A DNA stretch of 64,000 bases from Hyalangium versicolor (GTDB taxonomy: Bacteria; Myxococcota; Myxococcia; Myxococcales; Myxococcaceae): positions 186,001 to 250,000 of the forward strand of contig NZ_JAHXBF010000007.1 of NCBI RefSeq assembly GCF_020103695.1, given 5' to 3'. The notes below the pieces were generated by a model. The model did not search any database and was not told the DNA's origin. It worked only from the letters and a program-made list of their open reading frames with translations. The position numbers and the translations under genes are program-made. Positions 48,238-58,300 of the stretch are shown piece by piece. Numbering within the stretch: the stretch's first letter is position 1; each line of letters opens with the position of its first letter.

Positions 48238-51200
48238 CTACGCCGTGGTGCGCAGCCCGAGCTTCTGGACCACCTGCTCGCGCAGGATGGCGACGCGGGA
48301 GATCCAGTAGACAGCACGCGCCGAGTTGAAGAAGCGCTCGGCCGCCTCCAGCTCCCGGGACGCATCCATGGGCGAGCGTGACATCCACAGCTCGGCCATG
48401 CCCAGGTGCACCAGCCCCTGCTGCAGCACGTTGCGAGACTCCCCCGCCAGCACGAGCGCCCGCGTCAGGTGGGCCATGCCCTCGTCCACGGGCAGCAGCG
48501 GCGCCAGCGCCCGGCGGGCGAGGATCTCGTCGAAGGGGTTCTCCATCTCGGGCTCCAGCGCCCGAGCCAGGGCCTCTTCGGCGGCCTCGCGCGCGGCCTC
48601 CTCACACCCCTGGGCCCGCTCGAAGCGGGACTGGTAGACGCGCACCAGCGTCTCCATGCGGAACTCGCCCGAGTGGGACAGCGTCAGGGCCCGAGGCAGG
48701 GACTCGCGAGCCGCGGCCACGTCATTGGCGAGCACATCGCGGCAGGCCGAGTACGCCTGGACATAGAGCTGCAACCACCGGTCGCCCGGGAGCACCTTGG
48801 CCAGCGTCTGGCCCTTGGCGAGCACGGCCTCCAGCTGATCCAGCTCGCCGCGCTCCAGGTAGTAGGGCGGCGTGTAGATGGCGAGGTTGCGCTCGGGCAG
48901 GCGCGGGCTGCCGAGCCGGCGGATGAGCTCCTTCTTCTCGAGGAGCGTGGGGTTCAGCTCGGAGGCATCGCCGGTGAAGGAGGCGCGGACGATCTGCGTG
49001 AAGAGGTGGTAGACGCGGATGTCGGTGAAGCCGAAGGTCTCGGCCAGCTCGAAGCCATCGCGGGTGGCCTCGGCGTCGAGCGGCTCGCCGCGCAGGCCGC
49101 GGACCATGTTGAGGAAATAGCACCCCATGCCCAGCGCCCATGCGAGCCGGGGCGAGGGGCGCTCCACGGAGTCTCGGAAGGTGCGCAGCCGCTCCACCTG
49201 CTCGCGCTGGGCCTTGAGCACGCCCGCGAACAACCCGGTGTGCGAACTCAGCGCGGCCCGAGCGATGAGGGCGCCGGCCCGGTAGGGCGAGTCCACCGGG
49301 TGCTCGTTCTCCACGCGCTCCAGCAGCGCCTGGAAGTCCTCGGTGACGCCCATGATGGCCATGGCGATGCTCTGGAGGATCTGAAGCTCCGCCTTCTTCC
49401 AGAAGACATCCACGGGGGCCATGTCCGCGGAGATGGGAATCTCTCGGAAGACCTGGCGCAGCAGCCGGGCATGCTCGGGCTGGGGAGCAGTGCGCGCCGC
49501 ATCGAGCTGCTCGAGCGCCTCGCGGCGGCCCGCCTCCAGATCGACGGTGTCCTCCCAGTACTGGAAGAGCTTCTCCGCGTAGGTGAGCGTGGTGGGAGGA
49601 TCGCTCGTGTAGCCGACCTCGATGAGCGTGGCCCAGGTGCGGATCATCTGCCCGACGCGCTCGGGCGTGCGCTGCTCCAGCTCCAGCAGCTCGGCCGCCT
49701 CCTTGAGCAGGTGCGTGGCATCCAGCAGCGCCTGGGCTCCGATGGCGGCCTGCCCCGCGCGCATCAGCGGCTCGATGGCGCGCTGAGGCTGGGTGGAGCG
49801 GGCGAAGTGATAGCCCACCATCCGGTCCATGTGCGGGTTGTCGTGCCGGAACGACTGGAGCACCTCGGCGACGCGGCCATGGTAGGCCTTCCGCATCAGC
49901 TCCGGCGTGCTGTCGTAGATGGCCTGATAGACGGTGTCGTGGGTGAAGACGTAGCGGCCCTCGATGAGCTGGAGGAACTGCCGCGCGACGAGATCATCCA
50001 GCGCCTGGAACAGATCCACCTCGATCATGCCCGCCAGGGCACGCACCATGGGCAGATCCAGGCTGCGCCCCGCGGGAGCCAGCCGCCGCAGCAGCGCCAC
50101 GCGATCCGGAGGCGCCGCGGCCACCCGCTCGAGGACGGCCTGCTCGATGGTCGTCGGCAGCTTGCGCGTGGCCAGATCGCTGGTGGCCATCCACCGGCCA
50201 CCCAGGCGCCGCAGCGCCCCCTCCTCCACCAGGGCGCGCAGACACTCGGTGGCGAAGAAGGCATTGCCCGCGGTGGTGGCGTGCAGCCGCGTGACGAAGT
50301 CCGGAGGCACCTGCAGCCCGGGGAGTGCCAACTGCACCAGCGTCTCCACGTGCCGGGACGTGAGCGGGGCCAGATCCAGCCGCCAGGTGAGGCCCTCCTC
50401 CACCGTCTGGAAGGCGATGCTGAGCCGGCTCAGCGCATCCGAGCGATAGGAGCCCACCACCATGCCGCGGGTGTGGTGCAGCGCGCGGATGATGACGTTG
50501 AGCACCTCGAGCGTGGCCGAGTCCGCCCACTGGAGATCCTCGAAACAGAGGACGAAGAGGTGGTTCTGCGCGACGGACTGCACCCACTCGGTGAGCGCGC
50601 TGAAGATGGCGATCTGCTCCGCGCCGGCATCCTTGAAGGCAGGCGTCGGGCCGGTGGCGAGCGAGGGAACGATCCGGCCGAGCAAGGGCCCGAGGCGCTC
50701 GAGCAACTCCGAGGACGTGAGCGGGACGAGACCGCGCAGGGCCTGGGTGAGCGGGGCCAGAGGCGCCAGTCCCTCGGCGCGGCACTGGCCCAGACAGAAG
50801 GTGATCTCCGACAGCTTGGCCCGGAGCTCGAACTCCTGGAGGAGCCGGGACTTGCCCACTCCGGCGGGAGCGCCCAGGAGCACGGCGCGAGACTGGCCCC
50901 AGTCCGCCTCCGCCAGCGAGTTCACGAGTTGCTCCAGCTCCGACTCGCGGCCCACCACCTGAGGCACGTGCAGGTAGCTGGCGCGCGCGGACAGCGGCTC
51001 CTCGGGCAGCGGCTCACCGCTGGCGCGGCAGAGCGCCTCCACCAACTCGCCCGCGTTCTGGTACCGGTCAATGGGATCCTTGGCCAGCAGCAGGAGGATG
51101 ATCTCCTCCAGGGCCGGATCCACCGGGCAGATGGTGGCCGGCTTGGGCGGAGGCCGGGTGAGGTGATCGGCCAGGAGCGCGGCGGGGCTCTGGCGCTTGA

Positions 51201-51954
51201 AGGGCAGCCGGCGCGTGGCGAGGAAGTAGGCCATGACGCCCAGCGAGTACAGGTCGGCGCGCCCATCGATGTTGGCGCCGCGCTGCCATTCGGGAGCCAT
51301 GTACTCCAGCGTGCCCTTGAGCTTGCCGGGGCTCGGCGTGCCCAGCTGGTGCATCACGCCGAAGTCCATCAGCTTGATGGTGCCGTCCTCCATGATGCGC
51401 ACGTTGCTGGCCTTGATGTCGCAGTGGACATAGAGGCGCGCATGGATGAAGGCCAGCACCTGGGCCATCTGGATCAGGATGCGGTAGAGGGTGCGCGTGT
51501 CGACAGGCTGCTCGCGAGCCACCGAGCTCAGGTCCTGGCCACCCACCACCTCCATGGTGATGTAGCGGTTGCCGGCCTCGGTCATCCCGCAGTCGAAGAC
51601 CTTGAGGGTGCCGGGGTGCTGCAGCTTCGTCATGGCGAAGAACTCGTGCCTGAACATCAGCACCAGCTCCTCCACCTTGGAGGGGCTCAAGCCCTCAGGG
51701 ACCTGCATCTCCTTGAGCGCCACCTGACGCATCTCCTGGAGGTCCTCGGCCAGCCAGATGCGCCCCATGCCCCCTTCCCCGAGCACCCGTTCGATGCGGT
51801 AGCGCCCGCGCACCAGCGTGCCAGGGTCCAGCGACCGGCGATCCGTTGGCCGGGCGTGCGACATCGTGATGGGGGTGCCGGCAGGCTCCTCCAGCAGCGC
51901 AGTCGAGGGCCGGCTACGCTCGTCGAGGACTGAAGTCTTGTCTTCGTCGCTCAT
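48238..51954 (-). CDS. Ser/Thr protein kinase fused to a STAND-type ATPase with TPR-like tail
   Basis: From ATG 51954 the protein has 1238 residues (a GTG at 51981 is an alternative; neither has a strong ribosome site). The kinase domain (~48-310) has the glycine loop GEGGMG, VALKEM, HCDIKASN, MDFG and MAPEW. Its catalytic Asp and DFG are intact, so it should be active. The ATPase part has GAPAGVGKS (Walker A, near 365), LCFEDLQWAD (Walker B) and winged-helix-like segments. The last ~500 residues are helical repeats. This architecture is common in myxobacterial signalling. Unlike the protein at 12476-18076, it has no histidine kinase. Confidence 0.92.
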   Translation of the reverse strand: MSDEDKTSVLDERSRPSTALLEEPAGTPITMSHARPTDRRSLDPGTLVRGRYRIERVLGEGGMGRIWLAEDLQEMRQVALKEMQVPEGLSPSKVEELVLMFRHEFFAMTKLQHPGTLKVFDCGMTEAGNRYITMEVVGGQDLSSVAREQPVDTRTLYRILIQMAQVLAFIHARLYVHCDIKASNVRIMEDGTIKLMDFGVMHQLGTPSPGKLKGTLEYMAPEWQRGANIDGRADLYSLGVMAYFLATRRLPFKRQSPAALLADHLTRPPPKPATICPVDPALEEIILLLLAKDPIDRYQNAGELVEALCRASGEPLPEEPLSARASYLHVPQVVGRESELEQLVNSLAEADWGQSRAVLLGAPAGVGKSRLLQEFELRAKLSEITFCLGQCRAEGLAPLAPLTQALRGLVPLTSSELLERLGPLLGRIVPSLATGPTPAFKDAGAEQIAIFSALTEWVQSVAQNHLFVLCFEDLQWADSATLEVLNVIIRALHHTRGMVVGSYRSDALSRLSIAFQTVEEGLTWRLDLAPLTSRHVETLVQLALPGLQVPPDFVTRLHATTAGNAFFATECLRALVEEGALRRLGGRWMATSDLATRKLPTTIEQAVLERVAAAPPDRVALLRRLAPAGRSLDLPMVRALAGMIEVDLFQALDDLVARQFLQLIEGRYVFTHDTVYQAIYDSTPELMRKAYHGRVAEVLQSFRHDNPHMDRMVGYHFARSTQPQRAIEPLMRAGQAAIGAQALLDATHLLKEAAELLELEQRTPERVGQMIRTWATLIEVGYTSDPPTTLTYAEKLFQYWEDTVDLEAGRREALEQLDAARTAPQPEHARLLRQVFREIPISADMAPVDVFWKKAELQILQSIAMAIMGVTEDFQALLERVENEHPVDSPYRAGALIARAALSSHTGLFAGVLKAQREQVERLRTFRDSVERPSPRLAWALGMGCYFLNMVRGLRGEPLDAEATRDGFELAETFGFTDIRVYHLFTQIVRASFTGDASELNPTLLEKKELIRRLGSPRLPERNLAIYTPPYYLERGELDQLEAVLAKGQTLAKVLPGDRWLQLYVQAYSACRDVLANDVAAARESLPRALTLSHSGEFRMETLVRVYQSRFERAQGCEEAAREAAEEALARALEPEMENPFDEILARRALAPLLPVDEGMAHLTRALVLAGESRNVLQQGLVHLGMAELWMSRSPMDASRELEAAERFFNSARAVYWISRVAILREQVVQKLGLRTTA

Positions 51955-52348
51955 CGGGAGCCGAGGCGTAGGGCTGGTCACAGGGAGGCGGGCAGGGAGG
52001 AGAAATATCAGGTTTCCAGTGTATCCGACACCTTCTGATCAGGCGGCCTTTGCGGAGGCGGGCCTACCTGTTGCGTAGGATACCATCTTGGCGGGGGGAG
52101 ATCGTCTTCGGGAGCACCTCCAAGGCCTTGAGCTTCCTTGAGTCTGGCGGGTGGGTGCAAGCTGCCCATCCGCCCTATCAGGTCAGACCCGCGCAGCGGG
52201 CGATCGCTCACAAGGTGGGGGGTCACCCGAAGAGGTATGGACTTCAGTGCGACATGTGTCGCCTCTTCCGACCTCGGACGCCTGCATGCGGGGATCAGAA
52301 CCGCTGAACCCCCCCAAGTTCTTGAAGCCCCAGGCTCCCCCCGCTCGG
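51955..52348. other. Noncoding gap upstream of the kinase and downstream of the CYTH gene
   Basis: The region has no convincing gene. It contains small hairpins: one at 52147-52173 (GGCGG and CCGCC arms, one G-T pair) and CCCGC-GCA-GCGGG at 52188-52200. Its right end carries a copy of a repeat also seen at 61903-61981. No clear sigma-70 or sigma-54 promoter was recognised. Confidence 0.5.
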
Positions 52349-52360
52349 TCAGCGAGCGGA
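52281..52360 (+). repeat. Dispersed intergenic repeat, copy A
   Basis: About 80 bp are similar (roughly three quarters identical by eye) to 61903-61981 on the same strand, including a shared TCAGAA(C/T)CGCTGA core and CTTGAA(G/A)CC. It abuts the 3' end of the CYTH gene, overlapping its last codons. No known element was recognised. Confidence 0.6.
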
Positions 52361-52945
52361 GAGGCTCCAGCTTGGAAGCAGGCGACCTCGGTCGGAAGAT
52401 GGGCAGAGTTGCGCCGTGCTCCCGGTCCTTTGCTCGAAGCGCTGGAAGAAATCCGCCTTGCTCTCCGGAGTGAAGCCCTCTCGCGGCAGCCCCGTTGCCT
52501 GAATGGCCTGCTCGATGGCCTCGGGCTCCCCCTCCACCTCCACGAGGACGTCCATCACCGGGTACTGCTCGAAGCGGACGATGGCTCCAGCACATGAGTA
52601 GATCCACACCTCCCGCTCGATCACCTGCGCCGGCACAAACCGGAGCCGAGCCAGGATCTCCGTCAAGATCTGCCCGTCCTCCACGAAGGTCGACAATTCC
52701 TCACGGACCTTGTAGCCGCGCTCCCGCGTCGCGTGGCCTTTCCAGGTGAGCTCCGTACGAGTCGTGCCCAAGCCCTGGAATGTGCGGATGCGCAGCTTCT
52801 CGCCCGGACCGAAGGCCGACGCTCCAGGGTCGTAGTACCGGTCCTCCATCAATCCACTGAAGAGCAACTGACCGCCCATGGCCTCGACCCTCTGCCGTCT
52901 GAGGAGAAGGTCGTCCACCACACTCTTGAGTTCCATCTCGCGCAT
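52349..52945 (-). CDS. CYTH-domain protein (CyaB/ThTPase-like)
   Basis: The 198-residue protein starts MREMELK, giving the ExExK signature of the triphosphate tunnel enzyme superfamily. Further tunnel-like features are EKLRIRTF, RTELTWKG, REELSTFV and VEVEGEP. Members act as class IV adenylate cyclases, thiamine triphosphatases or inorganic triphosphatases; these cannot be separated here. It is divergent from the efflux operon and shares the intergenic region that carries two TGAGA-N4-TCTCA boxes, suggesting coregulation. The C-terminal ~20 residues look unlike the family and overlap the repeat element. Confidence 0.85.
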   Translation of the reverse strand: MREMELKSVVDDLLLRRQRVEAMGGQLLFSGLMEDRYYDPGASAFGPGEKLRIRTFQGLGTTRTELTWKGHATRERGYKVREELSTFVEDGQILTEILARLRFVPAQVIEREVWIYSCAGAIVRFEQYPVMDVLVEVEGEPEAIEQAIQATGLPREGFTPESKADFFQRFEQRTGSTAQLCPSSDRGRLLPSWSLSAR

Positions 52946-52989
52946 GAGCCGTAGGGTGGGATGGGACCGTGAGAACAGGTCGAGCCGCG

Positions 52990-53007
52990 GATGAGACTTC
53001 TCTCAGC
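52990..53007. promoter_or_regulatory. Putative operator, TGAGA-N4-TCTCA box 1
   Basis: GATGAGACTTCTCTCAGC contains the perfect inverted repeat TGAGA-N4-TCTCA. It lies 45 bp upstream of the CYTH start and 53 bp (about five helical turns) from box 2. A near copy lies upstream of the glycosyltransferase. The regulator is not proven; the two-component system at 60026-61782 is the natural candidate. Confidence 0.5.
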
Positions 53008-53042
53008 TGTGGCTCAACTCACAGTGCGAGCCATGAGCGCCA

Positions 53043-53060
53043 GATGAGAAGTCTCTCAGC
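53043..53060. promoter_or_regulatory. Putative operator, TGAGA-N4-TCTCA box 2
   Basis: GATGAGAAGTCTCTCAGC is a second perfect TGAGA-N4-TCTCA repeat, ending 53 bp before the outer-membrane factor start. It is followed directly by TTGCGA (53061-53066), possibly a weak -35 element, as expected for an activator site abutting RNA polymerase. The following TTGC is also conserved at box 3. Confidence 0.55.
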
Positions 53061-53113
53061 TTGCGAGCCGCACAAGAGCTGCGTGCTAGTTCCTCGCGGT
53101 CCACTCCCCAGAG

Positions 53114-54325
53114 ATGCCGATGCACCCTGCCATCATTGCGTTGCTCCTCGCCCTGAATAGCGCTGGCCCAGCGCAGGCAGGAGACACGCTGCGCCTGGAG
53201 ACCGCTCTCGCGGAAGCAGCCGCGCGAGAACCTGGGCTCGCCGGAGCCCAGGCCCAGGCGGAGATCGCCCAGGCAGAGGTCGAGTCCGCTCGCACCCTGC
53301 CCCCGCTCACCGTGGCCGTGGGCGCGGGATGGAACGATCCCCATTGGTCCGTAGGGCTCGCACAGAAGCTCCCGGTTCCGGGAGCGCGTGCGGCCCGGGT
53401 CTCCGCCGCCGAGCAGGGAGGGCTCAGCGCGACACACGAACTGCACGCCCACCAGGCCCGAGCCCGCGCGGACGCACGGCGGGCCTACTTCTCGCTCGTT
53501 CGCGCGCGGCAGCTCGCCGCAGCGGGAGAACGGACACTCGAGCTGGCACGAGCGTCCGAGGAAGCAGCCCGGCTTCGCTTCGAGACGGGGGCTGGCCCGG
53601 AGATGGAGCTGGTGCAAGCGAGGCTGGCCCGCGCCTCCACCGAGGCGCAGGTGCTGGCCCTGCGGGGAGAGGTGGCCGCGACCTCCGCGGAGCTGGCCGT
53701 GCTCCTCGGCCGGGAACCGCACCGCCTGTTGGAGCCCACCGACATTGATGCGCCGCCCCTCCCCTCTCTGGAGCAGATTCTCACCCGGGCGGAGCAGGCA
53801 CCTCAGGCGCTGGCGAGAGAGAGGGACATCGCGGCCGCGGAGGCCACGCTCCGGGCCGTGCGACGCGAGCGCTGGCCCTCCCCCACGGTTGGCATTGCCA
53901 CGGAGGGAGAGGGCGCTCACGGCGCGAACGTATTCCTCCGAGGCTCCATCGACTTCGACGTGCAGGTGCCAGGATTCGGGCGAGGAGAGCTGGATCGAGC
54001 GGCGGCCGCGCTCCGGCTGGCCAAGGCTCAAGCCGAGGAGGAACACCAACGGCGGCGCATGGAGATCATCGCGGCGCACGAACGCCTCTCCTCGGCCCTG
54101 GCCGCGCTCCAGCGGTTCCCCCAGGAGATCCTCCCCTCCGTGGAGCTCCTGGAGCGCATGGCGATCGATGCCTACCGCGCGGGACGCACTCCCCTGTCCG
54201 CACTGAACGACGCTCGGCGCACGGCCACGGAGACCCGCAACCAGGCCGCCGAAGCGGCCTTCACGGCGCAGACGGCTTTCGCCGCGCTCGAACTCGCAGC
54301 GGGAGTGCCTCTTGATGAGAACTAG
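53114..54325 (+). CDS. TolC-family outer-membrane efflux factor
   Basis: The 403-residue protein has a signal peptide (MHPAIIALLLALNSAGPAQAG). Two repeated alpha-helical halves rich in Ala/Arg/Glu carry the TolC-type coiled-coil pattern (for example LARASEEAARLRFETGAGPEMELVQARLA and AYRAGRTPLSALNDARR). It forms the outer-membrane channel of the tripartite efflux system encoded by the next two genes. Its end overlaps the start of the membrane fusion protein gene. ATG 53114 or 53120 may be used. The upstream region holds the two palindromic boxes. Confidence 0.9.
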   Translation: MPMHPAIIALLLALNSAGPAQAGDTLRLETALAEAAAREPGLAGAQAQAEIAQAEVESARTLPPLTVAVGAGWNDPHWSVGLAQKLPVPGARAARVSAAEQGGLSATHELHAHQARARADARRAYFSLVRARQLAAAGERTLELARASEEAARLRFETGAGPEMELVQARLARASTEAQVLALRGEVAATSAELAVLLGREPHRLLEPTDIDAPPLPSLEQILTRAEQAPQALARERDIAAAEATLRAVRRERWPSPTVGIATEGEGAHGANVFLRGSIDFDVQVPGFGRGELDRAAAALRLAKAQAEEEHQRRRMEIIAAHERLSSALAALQRFPQEILPSVELLERMAIDAYRAGRTPLSALNDARRTATETRNQAAEAAFTAQTAFAALELAAGVPLDEN

Positions 54326-55382
54326 CTTCGCGCTCTGGCTCTGTCTTGCCGCCACCGCCTGCAAGCCCCCTCCTCCCGAGGAGAAGCCGCTCCCTCAGCC
54401 ACGCGTGCGTGTCACCCAGGTGCGGTGGGGCCCGGCCGCTCGGGCGCTGCATGTGACAGGAGTGCTCGCTGCGCCCCCAGGTCATGACGTCAAGGTCGGC
54501 TCCCTGGTGCCCGGTCAGCTCACCCTGATCTCCGTCGCCGAGGGAGACCGGGTGCGCGCGGGTCAGGTGCTCGGGGAGGTGGAGACCGGGCCCGTGACCG
54601 ATGAGCTCCAGCAGGCCGAGGCCACGGCGAAGGAGGCTGCCGCGGCGGCTCGGGCGGCCGAGGCCCGGCGCGCGAGGACGGAGCTCCTCGTGGAGCGCGG
54701 AGTCGCGGCGCGACAGGACGCAGAGCAGGATCGCAGCGCCGAGACTGCCGCGGTGGCGGCGGAGCAACGCGCCCGGTCCGCCGTAGAGCTCGCCCAACGC
54801 AAGGCCCGCCACGCCGAGCTCAAAGCGCCCTTCGATGGACTCGTGACGGCCGTCTTCTTCCGGCAGGGAGAGGCCGTGGACGGCAATGGGCAGCCAGTCG
54901 TCCAGGTCACTGCGACCGACCCGCTGGAGCTCAGGGCCTTCGTGACACAGGATGAGGCTGCCCGGCTCCGCGCCGGACAATCCGCCGCTGTCTCCGTGCA
55001 GGGGTTGCCCGAACCCCGCACCGCTCAGGTGGTCAGCGTCTCGCCTGCCGTCGATGCGCAGAATGGCAACGTGCTCGTCCGCATCCGCGTCCCCAATCCG
55101 GAGGGAGCGCTGCGGCTCAGCGGCGTCGCCCAGGCACGCATCGTCACCGGTGAGGAGAGCCCCGCGGCCCAGGTGCCCTCCTCAGCGCTCGTGCCCGCGG
55201 AGGATGGCGGCCTCGGGGTGGCGCTCGTCGAGGAAGACAAGGTCCACACCGTTCCCGTGACGGTGCTCTCCGAAGAGGCGGGTCAAGCCGTGGTGCAGGG
55301 AGAGCTCAAGGGCGGGGAGAGCGTCATCGTCGAGGGAGGCTACTCACTGCCGGAAGGGACCTCAGTGGAGGTAACGCGTTGA
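54315..55382 (+). CDS. RND efflux membrane fusion protein, lipoprotein
   Basis: ATG 54315 (a TTG lies one codon upstream) follows GGGAG; 355 residues. A lipoprotein signal (LCLAATAC) anchors it to the inner membrane. The barrel-sandwich/lipoyl part is split by a coiled-coil hairpin rich in Ala and Arg (~85-165), followed by beta-barrel domain (APFDGLVTAVFFRQGEAVDG). It should link the RND pump to the TolC-like channel. It overlaps the previous gene by 11 bp and the next by 4 bp, so the three form one operon. Confidence 0.93.
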   Translation: MRTSFALWLCLAATACKPPPPEEKPLPQPRVRVTQVRWGPAARALHVTGVLAAPPGHDVKVGSLVPGQLTLISVAEGDRVRAGQVLGEVETGPVTDELQQAEATAKEAAAAARAAEARRARTELLVERGVAARQDAEQDRSAETAAVAAEQRARSAVELAQRKARHAELKAPFDGLVTAVFFRQGEAVDGNGQPVVQVTATDPLELRAFVTQDEAARLRAGQSAAVSVQGLPEPRTAQVVSVSPAVDAQNGNVLVRIRVPNPEGALRLSGVAQARIVTGEESPAAQVPSSALVPAEDGGLGVALVEEDKVHTVPVTVLSEEAGQAVVQGELKGGESVIVEGGYSLPEGTSVEVTR

Positions 55383-58300
55383 AGCGGGTGGTGGACCTCC
55401 TGCGGCGGCACGCTCCGGGGCTGAGCACCCTCGCGGTGGCGCTGTGCCTCTTCGGCTTCGTCGCTCTGAAGCGCCTGCCTGGCGGCCTCTACCCGGAGGT
55501 GTCATTCCCCCGAATCGTCGTCGCGGCGACGCTCCCAGGAGGCAGCGCGCAGACGCTCCAGTTATCGGTGACCCGCCCCGTGGAGGAGGCCCTGTCCACG
55601 GTGCTGGGCGTGCGCCGCGTGCGCTCGAGAACCATCCGGGCCGCAGCCGAAGTGTCGCTCTGGTTCGAGCCCGGCGCCGACATGGATCGCGCGCTGGGGC
55701 TCGTCAACGCCCGGTTGGGCGAGCTGCGCGGCTCGCTGCCGCCGGAGGTAGAGCTGACCGCAGAGCGCCTGACCGCCTCATCCTTTCCCATCCGGACGCT
55801 CGCTGTCACAGGCTCAGTGGAGCAGGCCCGGCTGCGCGACTTCGCCCTCTACACGCTGCGCCCGAGGCTGGCCGGCCTGCCAGGCGTGGGACGCGTGGAC
55901 GTCGTGGGAGGAGACACGCGCGAGGTGGAGGTAACGGTCGATCCCGCGCGGCTGGAGCAGGCCCGGCTGGACCTGCCGCAGCTGGCCACCACGGTGGGAG
56001 ACGCGCTCAAGCTGGAGCCCGCAGGCCGTGTGGACATCCACTACCGTCAGGAGATGGTGGTGGTGGAAGGGCCCGTGGAGCGCCTGAATGAGCTGCCCCA
56101 GCTCGTCGTGGGCGGCACTCCGGAGGCCCCCGTGCTGCTCGGAGACGTGGCTCGCGTGGAAGAGGGCCATGCGGACCGCCTGTCCCGCACTTCGGCCAAC
56201 GGCAAGCCCTCGGCGCTGGTGAACATCGGCCGCCGCCCCGGCGCCGACGCCATCACCCTGGCTCGAGACATCGACGCGGAGCTTCAGCGCCTGCGCACCG
56301 AATTGCCTCCCGGCATCGAGGTGCTCGTCGCCTATGACCAGGCGGGGCTCATCACCCGCTCCGTGGTGAATGTCCGCGACGCCGTCGCGATCGGCGGCCT
56401 GCTCACGCTCGTCGTGGTCGGAGCCTTCCTGCGCTCCTGGCGGGCCATGCTGGCCGCCGCCGCGGCGCTCCCCACCACCCTGTCCATGACGTTCGCGGCG
56501 CTCTGGCTCTCGGGCGGGACGATGAACCTCATGTCGCTCGGGGGGCTGGCTGTCGCGATCGGCCTCGTCGTGGACGACGCGGTCGTGGTGGTCGAAGCCG
56601 TGTACCGCCGCGTCGCCGCCGGAATGGAGCGCTGGGCCGCCACGGCGGATGCGCTTCGGGAGATTGCCTGGCCAGTCACCAACTCCACGCTCACCACGGT
56701 GGTGGTCTTCGCGCCCCTGTCCTTGCTGTCCGGCGTCTCCGGCCAGTTCTTCGCCGCGCTGGCGTTCACGCTCTCCGTCGCGGTGCTGCTCTCCCTGGCC
56801 GTGGCGCTCACCCTGACACCCCTGCTCTGTGGCTGGCTGCTCACCCCCCAGGGAGTGCACGAGATGCCGGGCACAGGCTTCCACCGGAAGTGGCTGGATC
56901 GGCTCAGCGGTGTCCCGGGATGGACCGTGGGAGGGGTCGCGGCGCTCACCCTGCTGCTCGCCGTGTTCGCCTCCGGGATCGGGACGGGCTTCCTCCCCGA
57001 GCTCGATGAGGGAGCCTTCGTGGTGGACTACTTCACGCCGATCGGGACCTCCATCTCCGAGGCAGATCGACTGGGGCAGCAGATCGAGGCGACCGTCGCA
57101 GCCCTCCCGGAGGTGGACATCACCAGCCGCCGCCTGGGCGCCGAGCTAGGTCCCCCCGCTGCCACCGAATCCTCCACAGGCGACATCACGGTGGCCCTGA
57201 AACACTCACGGAGCCGCTCCGGGGCGGACGTCATCGAGGAAGCCCGCGGACGGGTGGAGGCGGCCGTGCCCGGAGTCCGTGTTGAGTTCGTCGAGTTGCT
57301 CCAGGACATCCTCTCCGACCTGGAGGGCAACCCGGACCCCGTCGAGGTCAAGCTCCAGGGGCCGGACGTCCATGCCCTCCAGGAGTTCGCCCCCCAGGTG
57401 GCTGACCGCCTGAAGGACATCCCCGGCCTGGTGGATCTGTACGATGGAGTGGCCGGATGCACCTCGGAGCTTCACCTGGATGTCGCGCTCCCGGTCGCGG
57501 GGCGGCTGGGGCTCAGCGCGCAGGACGTGGCGGCCCAGGTCCGAACGGCCCTGCTGGGGCAGGTGGTGAGCGCGGTGCCACACGAGGGCCGGCTGATCGA
57601 CGTGCGCCTACGGCTGAAGGATCCGGAGCGGCTGGAGCCCCAGGTGCTCGAGCGGCTTCGGCTTCGGCTGGCCTCGGGAGTAACTGTGCCCCTGATGCAG
57701 GTAGCGCGCGTCCGCCACGAGTGCCTGCCCTCGGAGCTGCTCGCCGACAACCTGCGCCCGCTCATCGCGGTGACGGGACGGCTGGAGAACCGGGATCTGG
57801 GCGGCGTCATCCAGGACGTGCAGACCCGCCTCGCGGACCTGAAACCCCCGCCCGGAGTCGAGCTGATCCTGGGCGGCCAGCGTGACAGTCAGCAGGCCTC
57901 CTTCCGGGAGTTGGTGCTCGTCCTCACCCTGGCCACCTTCAGCGTTTTCCTGGTCCTGACATTCCACTTCCGCAGCCTCCTGCTGCCGCTGCTCATCCTG
58001 GGAACAGCTCCCGTGGGTATCGCGGCGGGGCTGGCGATCCTGCGCCTCACAGGCATCCCCCTGAACGTCTCTTCGCTGATGGGGTGCATCCTGCTGGTGG
58101 GGCTCGTCGTGAAGAACGGGATCCTGCTCCTGGATCGCGCCGAGGAGGGGCTCGCGGAGGGGCTGAGCGCCCAGGCGGCCGTCGAGCGCGCTGCCAGCGT
58201 GCGCCTGCGCCCCATCCTGATGACGACGCTGGCCACGCTGCTGGGGTTGGTACCGTTGGCGCTGGGGCTGGGTGAGGGCGCGGAGCTGCAGCGCCCGCTC

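Noticed and set aside
48406-51933. 1175-codon plus-strand frame opposite the kinase-ATPase
   Set aside because: The minus strand shows a full kinase and ATPase; the plus frame is an artefact of high GC.
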